Source of the DNA: Actinospineispora eucalypti
GTDB lineage: Bacteria > Actinomycetota > Actinomycetes > Mycobacteriales > Pseudonocardiaceae
Assembly (NCBI GenBank): GCA_014208095.1
Contig: JACHMT010000003.1
Coordinates: 372,001-436,000 of the forward strand
Length of the DNA: 64,000 nt
Reading direction: 5' to 3'
Part shown: positions 16,447 through 24,759 of the stretch, one piece after another
Position numbering within the stretch: the stretch's first letter is position 1
How the letters are laid out: the number at the start of each line of letters is the position of its first letter
Notes under the pieces: model-generated
What the model saw: the letters and a program-made list of their open reading frames with translations, nothing else
Database searches by the model: none
Told to the model about the DNA's origin: nothing
Translations under genes and position numbers: made by a program

Positions 16447-17085
16447 ATGTCTATAGGTTACGGACTGGTGGATCTCGGTGTACTCCCCGGCTTCATCGCT
16501 GCCGTTGTCGTACTCCTGTTGGCCCCCGGACCCGACATGGCCTTCATGGTTGCCACGCGTATCCGTGACGGCCGGCGCGGTGCGACCCGTGCGGCCCTGG
16601 GGATCACCGCGGGCGTCAGCGTCTACGTGATCCTCACCGCCCTCGGCCTCGGCGTGTTCCTGGCGAGGGTCCCGGAGCTCGTACCGGTGATCCGGCTCGG
16701 CGGTGCGGTGTACCTCGAGTACCTCGCCTGGGTGACCTGGAGAGCCAGCGGCACGTCATCCGAGGCACCCACCATCGGGGCGACGGGTACGTTCCGGCGT
16801 GGGTTCATCGTGAACATCTCGAACCCCAAGATCATGCTCTTCTTCACCGCGTTCCTGCCGCAGTTCCTCGGCGACGGCACGCGGCACCCGGTCCTCCAAC
16901 TGCTGATGCTGGGCCTGGTTCTTCAGCTGTTGGGACTCCTCGCCGATCTGGCGATCGGGTACGCCACCGGCGCGGTGCGCGATCGGGTGCTGGGCGGCTC
17001 GCGGATCCGGACGCTCCTCGAGCGGCTCGCGGCGGGCGCCTACGGCGCACTGGCCGCTGCCCTGCTCGTCGACGCCGCTCGGTGA
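16447..17085 (+). CDS. LysE/RhtB-family amino-acid exporter
   Basis: 212 residues with about six membrane helices. The N-terminal family signature is VVVLLLAPGPDMAFMVATR; the central FIVNISNPKIMLFFTAFLPQ is also diagnostic. It exports amino acids or small derivatives by proton exchange. The start lies within ten bases of the operator palindrome, so the transcript is leaderless or nearly so. Confidence 0.9.
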   Translation: MSIGYGLVDLGVLPGFIAAVVVLLLAPGPDMAFMVATRIRDGRRGATRAALGITAGVSVYVILTALGLGVFLARVPELVPVIRLGGAVYLEYLAWVTWRASGTSSEAPTIGATGTFRRGFIVNISNPKIMLFFTAFLPQFLGDGTRHPVLQLLMLGLVLQLLGLLADLAIGYATGAVRDRVLGGSRIRTLLERLAAGAYGALAAALLVDAAR

Positions 17086-17097
17086 GGCGGCCGGCGT

Positions 17098-17949
17098 TCA
17101 GGCGGTGGTGCGGGGCAGGCGAAGTTCCGCGTAGTCGGAGCGGAGTTGATCGACCGCCGCGATGGCCCGGTGGATGCCGTGGTTGCCCGCGCGCTCGGTG
17201 ACGGCTGGATGGGTACGGAGCTCCCCCAGCGCCAGACCGAGCGCGCCGAAGCTGCCGGCGTCGAACTCCGCCCGTTCCAGGTCCGCGCCGAGCCAGCTGA
17301 GGTAGTCCCCCAGCCCCGGCTCGGCCTCGTCCGCGCTCTCCGCCGGCTCGATGCCGATCCGCTCGGCCTGTTCCAGCAGAGTGCTGATCACGCCGGCGAT
17401 TCGGTCGTGCTGCGCGGCGATCCAGGTCTGTCTGGCCGGCCGGGCCCGGCGGGCCGCCCGCCGGGCCCGGGTGGCGTGTACGTCCGCGCCGCGCTGCGCC
17501 CGGGTGCTGCGCGACCAGCGGTGCAGCGGGTCGGTGCTGCCGTCCCCGGTGGCGGGTCCGTGTACCGCCGCGCGAGACTCGGCGTGGTCGGCCAGCACCG
17601 CGTCCAGCCGGTCCAGGTAGTCGCGCATGCCCTGCCGGCTGCCGATGCCGAGGTACTGCCCCACCTCGCGCAGTGACAATCCGAGCCGCAGCGCCCGGTG
17701 CAGCAGCTCGGCCTCGCGGCGCCGCTCGTCCCACTCCACCCATGCGGACAGCACCAGCTCGTCCCACACGTCCCGCGCGGCGAGCGCGTACGGTAGCTGG
17801 GCCTGCCTGCGGCGCAGGTACTCGAGCACGTCCCGGGCCTCGGTCCCCGCCTCTGACCAGCGGGAATCGTCGGACTGGCGGTGCCGGGCAGCGATCCGGG
17901 CCAGGGCGGCGTCGCGCTCCTGGTCGCCGATCGGTGGGTAGGTCGCCAC
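17098..17949 (-). CDS. Hypothetical actinobacterial protein with HTH-like segment
   Basis: 283 residues from GTG 17949, chosen because the sequence becomes protein-like there (VATYPPIGDQERDAALARI); upstream frame is irregular and crosses two inverted repeats. Mostly helical and charged. A possible helix-turn-helix is LSLREVGQYLGIGSRQGMRD at about 108-127. A basic stretch (HATRARRAARRARPARQ) follows. Similar proteins of unknown function are common in actinobacteria. No enzymatic motif. Convergent with the LysE gene, 12 bases apart. Confidence 0.65.
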   Translation of the reverse strand: MATYPPIGDQERDAALARIAARHRQSDDSRWSEAGTEARDVLEYLRRRQAQLPYALAARDVWDELVLSAWVEWDERRREAELLHRALRLGLSLREVGQYLGIGSRQGMRDYLDRLDAVLADHAESRAAVHGPATGDGSTDPLHRWSRSTRAQRGADVHATRARRAARRARPARQTWIAAQHDRIAGVISTLLEQAERIGIEPAESADEAEPGLGDYLSWLGADLERAEFDAGSFGALGLALGELRTHPAVTERAGNHGIHRAIAAVDQLRSDYAELRLPRTTA

Positions 17950-18993
17950 GGGTGCACGATAGGCCCGGCAGGGTGCGTCAGTACAGGACTGACGGCATTT
18001 GCCGCTCCCCGGCGAGTCGGGGAACCCGTCCGCGAAATCTCGCGGTTTCCGGCCCCCTATAACACCTGCCGAGGCCTTCCTGGAGCCGACGATACTGCAT
18101 TGACGCATCGCGTCAACGCACCGGTAGGAGTCGCCGAGCGCGTGTCGTCCGCACTCAAATAAGCTGTGCACCCGAGGCTGGACCCGCGTCACCACTGTCG
18201 TATGACATCTCATATGATGGTTTATCAGAACGTGCATAGCTGGGCTAATGGGTCTGGTCAGCAGCATCCGCCGGAATGAGCAGGGGGTGAATCGCCTGAT
18301 GTGGTGGCCGCCGACGCCTCGGCCGCACCAGGTTCGCCGCCCACTGCAGCCGCTGGCTTCCCGGCCTTTCCGTAGCTCAGAAGCCGGAGGAACGCGACCT
18401 GATCTGACCGATGAGAGTGCTTCGCCTGCGGCGCTTCAGCGCGCCCGGAATCGGTCGACTCTCCCCTCGGGTGGCACCCCGGCGGGACGTGCGCAACGGA
18501 CCCTCGGAGGGCGTTCCCGAGCACCTCGACCGGCCTTGAAACTGCCTGCTTGCGGTGGCACCGGTGACCAGAGAGAGCGGTGTGTTCGAACCGTTTCCGC
18601 GTCAAACTTCCACCACCTACTCCCCCACTTCTTGCGGCCAATTGGATGGTCTTCGGCGGCCCTTGACGCCTCACCCGGATCGCCACGGTTCACTGCAGGT
18701 GGCGCCGCGAGCTACCCTCTCACGCATCCCATGATGTTACTATATCTGCTGGTAGAGACCATATTAAATTATCATATGAACTATCAGCAGACAGCACATC
18801 ACCAGAGCATGGAGGCAAGTGATACTGCAACGTGTGTGTCGGCACGCCAGCGTATTCCGATGCGTATGCAGGTTGTGACAGTGAAGCGCCGATTGCCGAG
18901 GAGTCTTAAGCAGAAACGGACTATCTATCTGCATCTGGCACACAGTGATGCACACCGGACTGCAACGCAGCGTGGACAGAGACAGGCAATGCG
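17950..18993. other. Long non-coding stretch ending in a low-GC island
   Basis: No convincing gene. Inverted repeats CGTCAGT/ACTGACG at 17976-17994 and TTGACGC-ATC-GCGTCAA at 18100-18116 lie upstream of the 17098-17949 gene and may be its operators. From about 18715 the base composition changes abruptly to AT-rich sequence (runs such as TTAAATTATCATATGAAC) in a roughly 70% GC background. That island continues to 19260 and precedes the second parA, where a centromere or origin element would be expected. Confidence 0.5.
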
Positions 18994-19254
18994 ATGAAGA
19001 TGTCATCGCTTGAGGCTGAAGAAGCTGCACCGCACAACGGCGTGTCATCACCTGCTGGAGCAGACCCTGCGTTAGATTGCATCGGACATGAGCTAGAGTC
19101 GTTGCTCGTCGAAGAGAACAAAGCTGTCCTCGCGGCTGGTAGCACATCTGCTCATGAAGATGTGTGTCAATCCGTGACATCACCTGCGGACAGAGGTTAT
19201 GTCACATCTAACGAGCCAGCGGGGGAGCCTGATGATGATGCGGCTGATGGATAG
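18994..19254 (+). CDS. Small, very acidic protein preceding parA2 (tentative)
   Basis: 86 residues with about 18 Asp/Glu and 3 Lys/Arg; ends EPDDDAADG. It lies in the low-GC island and stops 13 bases before the parA2 ATG. Codon use differs from neighbours and no good ribosome-binding site is seen. It may be a real DNA-mimic-like or regulatory peptide, or a chance frame over centromere repeats. Confidence 0.35.
   Translation: MKMSSLEAEEAAPHNGVSSPAGADPALDCIGHELESLLVEENKAVLAAGSTSAHEDVCQSVTSPADRGYVTSNEPAGEPDDDAADG
19043..19187. repeat. Direct repeats upstream of parA2 (possible centromere)
   Basis: TGTCATCACCTGC at 19043-19055 and TGACATCACCTGC at 19175-19187 differ at one base; ATGAAGATGT occurs at about 18994 and 19153. 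They fall in the low-GC tract directly upstream of the ParA/RHH operon, where plasmid centromeres of this class usually lie. Confidence 0.4.
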
Positions 19255-19267
19255 GAAGGAATCGCCG

Positions 19268-20218
19268 ATGGCAGCGAAGACTGATCCGCAGCTGTCTGCT
19301 CTGCGTCGGGTTGTGCTGGTGGCTAATCAGAAGGGTGGGGTGGGAAAGACCTCGATCACTACCGCGCTCGCTTCGCTCATCGCGGACGACACACACCGGG
19401 TTCTGGTGGTCGACGCCGACCCGCAGGGCAACGCGACCGGCAGCGACCTCGGCGTGGTGGGGGACCGGGGCCGCAGCCTGATGATGGCGCTGCAGTACGC
19501 CGAGCCGCTGCAGGTGCAGCAGGACGTCCGGCCGGGGCTGGACCTGGTGTGCGGCGGGCCGTTCCTGGCTCAGGTCGGCGCGCTCACCGCGACCGCCGCG
19601 CAGACCGGACTGGACCTGGTGGCCAACCTGCGCAAGACCCTCGCCGACGTCTGCGCGGAGGGCGGCTACACGCTGGTACTGATCGACTCCGGCCCCGGTG
19701 ACGCGCCGCTGTTGGACGCGCTGCTGCGCACCGCCCGGTACCTGATCGTGCCGACCAAGGACGACGACGCCTCGTTGGAGGGCGTCGAGCTGCTGGCCCG
19801 CCGCTACCTGATGGCCAAGGAGCGGGACGGCGCGATGCTGCAGCTGCTCGGCGTGGTGCTGTTCGACGCGAACCCGCGCGCCACCGCCCGCAACGGCCAG
19901 GTGCTCGAGGACCTGGACAGCATGCTGGAGGGATCCGGCGCCACCTGCTTCAAGACCATGATCCGCAGCGACCGGGCGGCCGCGCTGGACCTGCGGGCCG
20001 CGCACCTCACCCCGGTGGAGCTGGTCGAGGCCACCGCGAGCGCCAGCAAGGCCCGGCTGGCCCGACTCAGCCGCGCCGGCCGGCACCGCGCCGAGCCGGA
20101 TGAGGTGGAGCAGCGCCTGTGGTCCCGTGACCCGGTTCCGCTGGCGAGCGACTATCAGGCGCTCGCGCGGGAACTGCTGGGGAGGGTCGCCGCGAACGAG
20201 AGAGCCGCGTCCGCATGA
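19268..20218 (+). CDS. parA: ParA-family partition ATPase, second system
   Basis: 316 residues. Deviant Walker A KGGVGKTS at 22-29, VVDADPQGN (switch/Walker A' region) and VLIDSGPGD (Walker B). No N-terminal HTH. The start ATG 19268 follows AGGAAGGAA; an upstream in-frame ATG lies in the low-GC tract. The next gene overlaps by ATGA and encodes a small DNA-binding protein, giving a second complete partition cassette close to the replication gene. It differs clearly from the ParA at 1152-1877. Confidence 0.92.
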   Translation: MAAKTDPQLSALRRVVLVANQKGGVGKTSITTALASLIADDTHRVLVVDADPQGNATGSDLGVVGDRGRSLMMALQYAEPLQVQQDVRPGLDLVCGGPFLAQVGALTATAAQTGLDLVANLRKTLADVCAEGGYTLVLIDSGPGDAPLLDALLRTARYLIVPTKDDDASLEGVELLARRYLMAKERDGAMLQLLGVVLFDANPRATARNGQVLEDLDSMLEGSGATCFKTMIRSDRAAALDLRAAHLTPVELVEATASASKARLARLSRAGRHRAEPDEVEQRLWSRDPVPLASDYQALARELLGRVAANERAASA

Positions 20219-20892
20219 GCGGCAAGAGACGCCGTCAGGTATTCGACCCGAACCGGCTCGGGGACATCGACGACCTGCTCCCTCCGCCGGTGGCCGATCC
20301 ACCGCCACGTGCCCCGGAGCCGGAGCCCGAACCGGAGCCCGAACCGGAGCCCGAACCGGTCCGGGTCGAGGCTCCGGTCACCCCGTCGGCGCGCCTGGCT
20401 CCGGAGGCGGAGCGGCGGCCGAGCCCGGCGCCGAGGGAGACCGTCCCGGCCCGCCAACCCAAGGGCCAGGGCGGCCGTCCGCCGGCCCGCTCCACCGCCG
20501 AGCGGATGGCCGTGGAGCAGGGGAGCGGCGCCAGGGTCGCGGTCGCGGTGCGCATCCCGCCCACGCTGTACAACGACGTGAACCGGGACCTGCTGTCCAG
20601 CCCGGAGCGCCCGTCCTACGGCCAGCTCGTGCTCTGGACCTGCGAGGACTACCCGGACGACGTGGTCGCCGGCGTCCGCGATGCCCGGCCCCGGCCGGGG
20701 GCCCGGCGCCCGCGCGGGCACACGCTGGCCTCGGAGGGCGTGCAGATCACCCTGCGCATGACCACCGAGGAGCGGGACTTCCTGGACGGCATCGCCGACC
20801 AGGCCAGGCCCACCCCGGCGGCCAAGGCGGTGACCCGCACCGAGGTGGCCACCGCCGCCCTCCGCCTGGCCCTGGCCCGCCCACCCGAGTAG
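20215..20892 (+). CDS. Centromere-binding partner of ParA2, tandem RHH-like
   Basis: 225 residues. The start overlaps the parA2 stop. An EPEPEP-rich linker (residues 32-48) and a basic stretch lead to two similar units: VAVAVRIPPTLYNDVNRDLL (about 103-122) and VQITLRMTTEERDFLDGIAD (about 177-196). Each looks like the beta-strand plus first helix of a ribbon-helix-helix fold, with the second helix following (TRTEVATAALRLALA). It is not a ParB of the Spo0J type. It would bind the centromere and repress the operon. Confidence 0.75.
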   Translation: MSGKRRRQVFDPNRLGDIDDLLPPPVADPPPRAPEPEPEPEPEPEPEPVRVEAPVTPSARLAPEAERRPSPAPRETVPARQPKGQGGRPPARSTAERMAVEQGSGARVAVAVRIPPTLYNDVNRDLLSSPERPSYGQLVLWTCEDYPDDVVAGVRDARPRPGARRPRGHTLASEGVQITLRMTTEERDFLDGIADQARPTPAAKAVTRTEVATAALRLALARPPE

Positions 20893-20955
20893 GCGAAGGA
20901 ACTACACCGAGCGGACGCTCGGCCACGCCACCCTACCCGCGCTGGTTCGGTCACT

Positions 20956-21927
20956 TCAGCATGTTGGTTCGGTCGGTTCTGTCGGCTCGAGCCCGAACGC
21001 GGCGAACACCGCCGGGTCCTGGAACACCACGTTGTGCGCGATCCCGTGGGCGGTCACGGTCAGTACCTGCAGCGTGTGCAGTTGAAGCACCCCGGAGGGG
21101 GACGGGCAGTAGGCGGCCAGCGCCGGCTGCCCGTTCGCCGATGTCACGCGCATCCGCCAACCGGTGCCGCGCATGTCGAACACCCGGGTGATGAACGCGC
21201 CGTAGTCCGCGCGGCCGGAGTACCAGAGCGGCACTGGCGGCATCTCCAGCACCACGTCCTCGGTGAGCAGCGATACCAGCGTCGGGACGTCGGCCGCCTC
21301 GAACGCCCGCACGTAGCGCTCGACCGTCGCCCGCACGGCGGGGTCGTCCGGCTCGAGGACGCTCTCCTCACGAACCGAGGCGAGCGTCGCCCGGGCCCGC
21401 TGCAGCGCGCTGTTCACCGAGGCGGTGGAGGTGTCCAACTGGGCCGCCACCTCGGCGGCCCGGAACGCCAGCACGTCGCGCAGCAGCAACACCGCGCGCT
21501 GCCGGGCCGGCAGCAACTGCATGGCCGCGACCAGCGCCAACCGCACGCCGTCCCGTTCGGCCGCCCGAACCGACGGGTCCGGCGGCAGGTACCGGTCCGG
21601 CAGCGGCTGCAGCCAGGGGGTCTCGAAGTCCGGCACCAGCGAGGAGTGCGGGTCGTCGCTCGCCGCGCCGAGCCCGGCCGGCAACGGCCGGCGGGCCTTG
21701 CCCTCCAGCGCGGTGAGGCAGGCGTTGGTGGCGATGCGGTACAGCCAGGTGCGCAACGAAGCCCGTGAGGCGTCGAACCGCTCGCGCGCCTGCCAAGCCT
21801 TGGTGAGTGTCTCCTGCAGGACCTCTTCCGCGTCGTGCACCGAACCCAGCATCCGGTAGCAGTGCACCGCCAACTCGCGCCGGAACGGCGCGGTGGCCGC
21901 GTCGAATTCGGTGCCGATCTCGGGCAT
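20956..21927 (-). CDS. ECF RNA polymerase sigma factor with SnoaL-like C-terminal domain
   Basis: 323 residues. Region 2: RELAVHCYRMLGSVHDAEEVLQETLTKAW in parts; region 4: QRAVLLLRDVLAFRAAEVAAQLDTSTASVNSALQRA in parts. From about residue 200 a SnoaL/NTF2-like domain follows (VERYVRAFEAADVPTLVSLL). This is the layout of the SigJ/ECF41-like actinobacterial groups, which are usually regulated by their own C-terminal domain and not by an anti-sigma factor. It ends in EPTEPTEPTC. Divergent from the reductase at 21999, which may be a target. Confidence 0.9.
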   Translation of the reverse strand: MPEIGTEFDAATAPFRRELAVHCYRMLGSVHDAEEVLQETLTKAWQARERFDASRASLRTWLYRIATNACLTALEGKARRPLPAGLGAASDDPHSSLVPDFETPWLQPLPDRYLPPDPSVRAAERDGVRLALVAAMQLLPARQRAVLLLRDVLAFRAAEVAAQLDTSTASVNSALQRARATLASVREESVLEPDDPAVRATVERYVRAFEAADVPTLVSLLTEDVVLEMPPVPLWYSGRADYGAFITRVFDMRGTGWRMRVTSANGQPALAAYCPSPSGVLQLHTLQVLTVTAHGIAHNVVFQDPAVFAAFGLEPTEPTEPTC

Positions 21928-21998
21928 TCCGGAACCGTAGCGATGAGTTTCCGGGAGCCCGCCGGTATGTACCTCCGACTACGAACCAAGGAGGAGAC

Positions 21999-22556
21999 AT
22001 GAACCGCGTCATCGTGATCGAGTTCAGCACCCTGGACGGCATCGTCGAGGACCCGGACGGCTCGGCCGGCACGCCCGGCGGCGGATGGGCGTTCCGGCAC
22101 GGCCCGGAGGCGGTGGCCGGGGACAAGTTCAAACTGGGCGCCAGCCTGGACGAAGGCGTGCTGCTGCTCGGCCGGACGACCTGGGAACTGTTCGCCAAGA
22201 TCTGGCCCGGCCGGACCGACGAGTTCTCCACCAGGATGAACAACGCCACCAAGCTGGTGGCTTCCCGCACGCTCGGCGACGTCGGCGCGTGGCCGAACTC
22301 CACGCTGATCCCCCGCGAGCTCACCGACGAGGTGCGCCACCAGCGCAACGACCGGGACGTGATCGTCATCGGCAGCATCGGCATCGCGCACACCTTGATG
22401 GCGGACGACCTGGTCGACGAGTACCGCCTGCTGGTCTTCCCCACGGTGCTCGGCACCGGGCGGCGGCTGTTCACCGCGGCCGTGCCCGACCTGAGGCTGG
22501 TGTCGGCCGAGCAGGTCGGCGCTGCCGCGCTGCTGCGCTACGAACGGGCCCTATAA
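21999..22556 (+). CDS. Dihydrofolate reductase/RibD C-terminal-fold protein
   Basis: 185 residues with the RibD_C fold: VIVIEFSTLDGIVEDPDGS at the N-terminus, LLGRTTWELFAKIWPG (NADPH-binding helix), VIVIGSIGIAHTLMADDLVDEYRL, and FPTVLGTGRRLF. A perfect AAGGAGGAG precedes the ATG. Such proteins are NADPH-dependent reductases of unknown substrate and are frequent partners of ECF sigma factors, as here (72 bases, divergent). Confidence 0.85.
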   Translation: MNRVIVIEFSTLDGIVEDPDGSAGTPGGGWAFRHGPEAVAGDKFKLGASLDEGVLLLGRTTWELFAKIWPGRTDEFSTRMNNATKLVASRTLGDVGAWPNSTLIPRELTDEVRHQRNDRDVIVIGSIGIAHTLMADDLVDEYRLLVFPTVLGTGRRLFTAAVPDLRLVSAEQVGAAALLRYERAL

Positions 22557-22627
22557 GGAGTTCTTCCTACGGGGAACTACAGGAGGCCTCGGAAACCCCG
22601 GGTTGACCTGGGGTTACATCGAGGGTC

Positions 22628-22830
22628 CGCGACACGGATATGCGCGCGAAGCTACAGAAGTATGCGCGCAGGTGGCCCGATCCAGTGACAAAGCTATGCG
22701 TACTGGGCACCAAACCAATGCGTACGACCCCGGCGAAGTGGACAGACCTATGCGTGGACTGCCCGGCGACCGTTCCCACCGGTACAGAAATATGCGTGCA
22801 CAACTCCCTCCGGATACAGAGATATGCGTG
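22628..22830 (+). repeat. Seven phased iterons upstream of the replication initiator
   Basis: The core TATGCG (one copy AATGCG) starts at 22639, 22661, 22695, 22717, 22749, 22791 and 22823, with spacings 22, 34, 22, 32, 42 and 32. All are close to whole helical turns. Most are preceded by ACA or ACAGA, giving a consensus ACAGAnnTATGCGTG. They lie 64-255 bases before the initiator gene and mark the probable origin. Confidence 0.75.
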
Positions 22831-22893
22831 GACGACTCGCCGTGACACACCCGCTTTCACCTGCGAGAACGATCCTGTGGCACCCTCTGCGGC

Positions 22894-23826
22894 ATGACCG
22901 GGAAGGGGAGGCCCCGCCGCGACGAGATGGAGCTGGTTCGCGCGGCGGCCGAGCTGTGGGAACAGGACGAACCCGAGCTGAGCTACCTCGCCCGGCTCTG
23001 GTGTCAAACCAGCCTGCCCTACCGAGATCCGGGTGACGTCTCGGCGTGGGGCCGGCGCAACGGCGCGCTGTCCCTGGTCGTGCAGCCCGGCATGACGATC
23101 GGCCCGGACGGGCATCCGCGCTCCATCGGCTTCCCGTACGGCACGCTGCCCCGGCTGCTGCTCACCTGGCTGTCCACCGAGGCGGTGCGCACCCGCGAGC
23201 CGGTGCTGATGCTCGGCGACAGTCTCTCCGCGTTCATGCGCAACCTCGGCCTGGTGCCCACCGGCGGCCGCAACGGCACCATCACCCGGCTGAAGAAGCA
23301 GATGGAGCGGCTGTTCCTGGCCAGCCTCACGGTGCGCTGGGACGGCACCACCGACCGGCAGGCCGGTGGCCGGCTGAACGTGGCCAGCAGCTACGACCTG
23401 TGGTGGTCGGAGAAGAGCCCGGACGAGCCGACGCTGATGCCGTCCACCGTGCAGTTGTCCGGGGAGTTCTTCCGCGAGGTCACCGAGCACCCGGTGCCCC
23501 TGGACCTGAACGCGCTGCGGGCGCTGCGCGGGTCGGCCCTGCGGTTGGACATCTACGCATTTCTCTGTCACCGCATGTCCTACCTGCGCCGGCCGACCAC
23601 CATCCCGTGGGAGGCGCTGCGCGGCCAGTTCGGCTCGACGCTGGGCGAGGACAAGAACGGCCGGGCACGGTTCAAGCAGGAGTTCGAGCGGAACCTGCGC
23701 GAGGTGCTGGTGGTCTACCGCGAGGCCCAGGTGACCTCCTCCCGAGCCGGCCTCGAGCTGCGGCCCAGCCCGACACACGTGCCGCTCAAGGGCCTGCTCG
23801 CCGCCACCAAGGAACTGCGCGAGTAA
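22894..23826 (+). CDS. RepA-type plasmid replication initiator
   Basis: 310 residues. The centre and C-terminus match the RepA_C (plasmid-encoded RepA) family: FPYGTLPRLLLTWLSTEAVR, VPLDLNALRALRGSALRLDIYAFL (in parts), IPWEALRGQFG, and the final ARFKQEFERNLREVLVVYREAQV segment. These form two winged-helix-like units for iteron binding. Seven iterons lie immediately upstream. It would open the origin and recruit host replication proteins. A GTG-start immunity-like gene follows after only three bases and may be read through. Confidence 0.82.
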   Translation: MTGKGRPRRDEMELVRAAAELWEQDEPELSYLARLWCQTSLPYRDPGDVSAWGRRNGALSLVVQPGMTIGPDGHPRSIGFPYGTLPRLLLTWLSTEAVRTREPVLMLGDSLSAFMRNLGLVPTGGRNGTITRLKKQMERLFLASLTVRWDGTTDRQAGGRLNVASSYDLWWSEKSPDEPTLMPSTVQLSGEFFREVTEHPVPLDLNALRALRGSALRLDIYAFLCHRMSYLRRPTTIPWEALRGQFGSTLGEDKNGRARFKQEFERNLREVLVVYREAQVTSSRAGLELRPSPTHVPLKGLLAATKELRE

Positions 23827-23829
23827 GCC

Positions 23830-24273
23830 GTGCGCCTGGTCTCCGGCTCCGCTTTCGTTGATCTCCGGCCGGTGGGCTACCAGTACTCGTCGGTCTCCGG
23901 TGGCTGGGACGGGAACTGGTTGCTCGTGCGCGGCGAGGTCGGTCTGGACGACGGGCGCTCGTGGTCGTTCACCGATCCGTGCCTGACGACCTGGGAGGCG
24001 CGGTCGCTGGGGGAGTGGCTGCGCGCGGTGGCCGACGGCGACGTCCCGGTGACCGACGGCGAGCCGTTCGGGTTCACCGAGCCCAACCTCGCGCTTAGCC
24101 TGGCCGAGCGCTCCGATGATCGTTATACGGTCCGTATACATCTTGCACTGGGGTCGTGTCCACCGTGGCCGGTCGAGGCGCCGTACTTCCTGCCGTTGCG
24201 GCTCGGCCGGGATGAGCTGCGGCGCGGCGCCGACCACTGGGTCCGCGAGTCGGCCGCCTTCCCACCGCGCTGA
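23830..24273 (+). CDS. WapI-family immunity-like protein
   Basis: 147 residues, GTG start. Sequence pattern is that of small actinobacterial proteins annotated as WapI-family immunity proteins: VDLRPVGYQYSSVSGGWDGN, LVRGEVGLDDGRSWSFTDPC, LTTWEARSLGEWLRAVADGD, FTEPNLALSL and a closing LRLGRDELRRGADHW. All-beta core with a helical tail. In that family it would neutralise a toxin, but no WapI-like toxin lies beside it; it directly follows repA. The assignment rests on recalled family pattern. Confidence 0.6.
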   Translation: MRLVSGSAFVDLRPVGYQYSSVSGGWDGNWLLVRGEVGLDDGRSWSFTDPCLTTWEARSLGEWLRAVADGDVPVTDGEPFGFTEPNLALSLAERSDDRYTVRIHLALGSCPPWPVEAPYFLPLRLGRDELRRGADHWVRESAAFPPR

Positions 24274-24296
24274 GTCGGTGGGCTGAGTCGGTGGGC
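24271..24296 (+). repeat. 13-base tandem repeat at a gene end
   Basis: TGAGTCGGTGGGC occurs twice in a row (24271-24283, 24284-24296), starting at the stop codon of the immunity-like gene. It looks like local slippage. Confidence 0.6.
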
Positions 24297-24320
24297 TGAA
24301 CCGGAGTAGCGTCCGGGCAC

Positions 24321-24668
24321 ATGCTCACCGGCTTGCATGCCATCGTGTTCAGCCCGGACGCCGCCCGGGTCCGTGAGTTCTTCGCCGACGTGCTCGAACT
24401 GGACTCGGTGGACGCCGGCGGCGGCTGGCCAATCTACGCGATGCCGCCGGCCGAACTGGCGGTGCACCCCACCGACGGGCCGACCAGCCACGGGCTTTAC
24501 CTGATGTGCGACGACATCGAGCGGACGCTGGCGACGCTGCGCGCGAAGGACGTGGAGGTAGTCGGCGAGGTTCGGGACGCCGGCTGGGGCCTGCTCGCCG
24601 CCATTCGCCTGCCCGACGGCAGCGAGCTGCCCATCTACGAACCCCGGCACCCCACCCCGGGCCGCTAG
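24321..24668 (+). CDS. VOC-superfamily (glyoxalase/bleomycin-resistance fold) protein
   Basis: 115 residues forming one pair of beta-alpha-beta-beta-beta modules: GLHAIVFSPDAARVREFFAD, YLMCDDIERTLATLRAKDVE, and LPDGSELPIYEPRHP at the end. His6 and Glu111 could be metal ligands. Substrate unknown. Stand-alone short VOC proteins are common accessory genes. Confidence 0.85.
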   Translation: MLTGLHAIVFSPDAARVREFFADVLELDSVDAGGGWPIYAMPPAELAVHPTDGPTSHGLYLMCDDIERTLATLRAKDVEVVGEVRDAGWGLLAAIRLPDGSELPIYEPRHPTPGR

Positions 24669-24759
24669 GCCGTGTCGACACCCGCGTGAGTGATCTCGGG
24701 ACCGGCCGGACCGGTCTAGTCTGCACGCTCTGCGCAGTGGATATGGGACAGAGGTGGGC

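Noticed and set aside
18580..18620. TTCGAAC that resembles a tRNA T-loop
   Set aside because: Neither strand gives paired T-stem, anticodon arm or acceptor stem around it.
18248..18997. 249-codon plus-strand frame before the low-GC island
   Set aside because: Sequence is irregular, crosses the compositional boundary without change, and shows no domain or ribosome-binding site.
18764..19183. 139-codon minus-strand Cys/His-rich frame in the low-GC island
   Set aside because: No start signal, irregular composition, and antisense to the more plausible acidic frame and the direct repeats.
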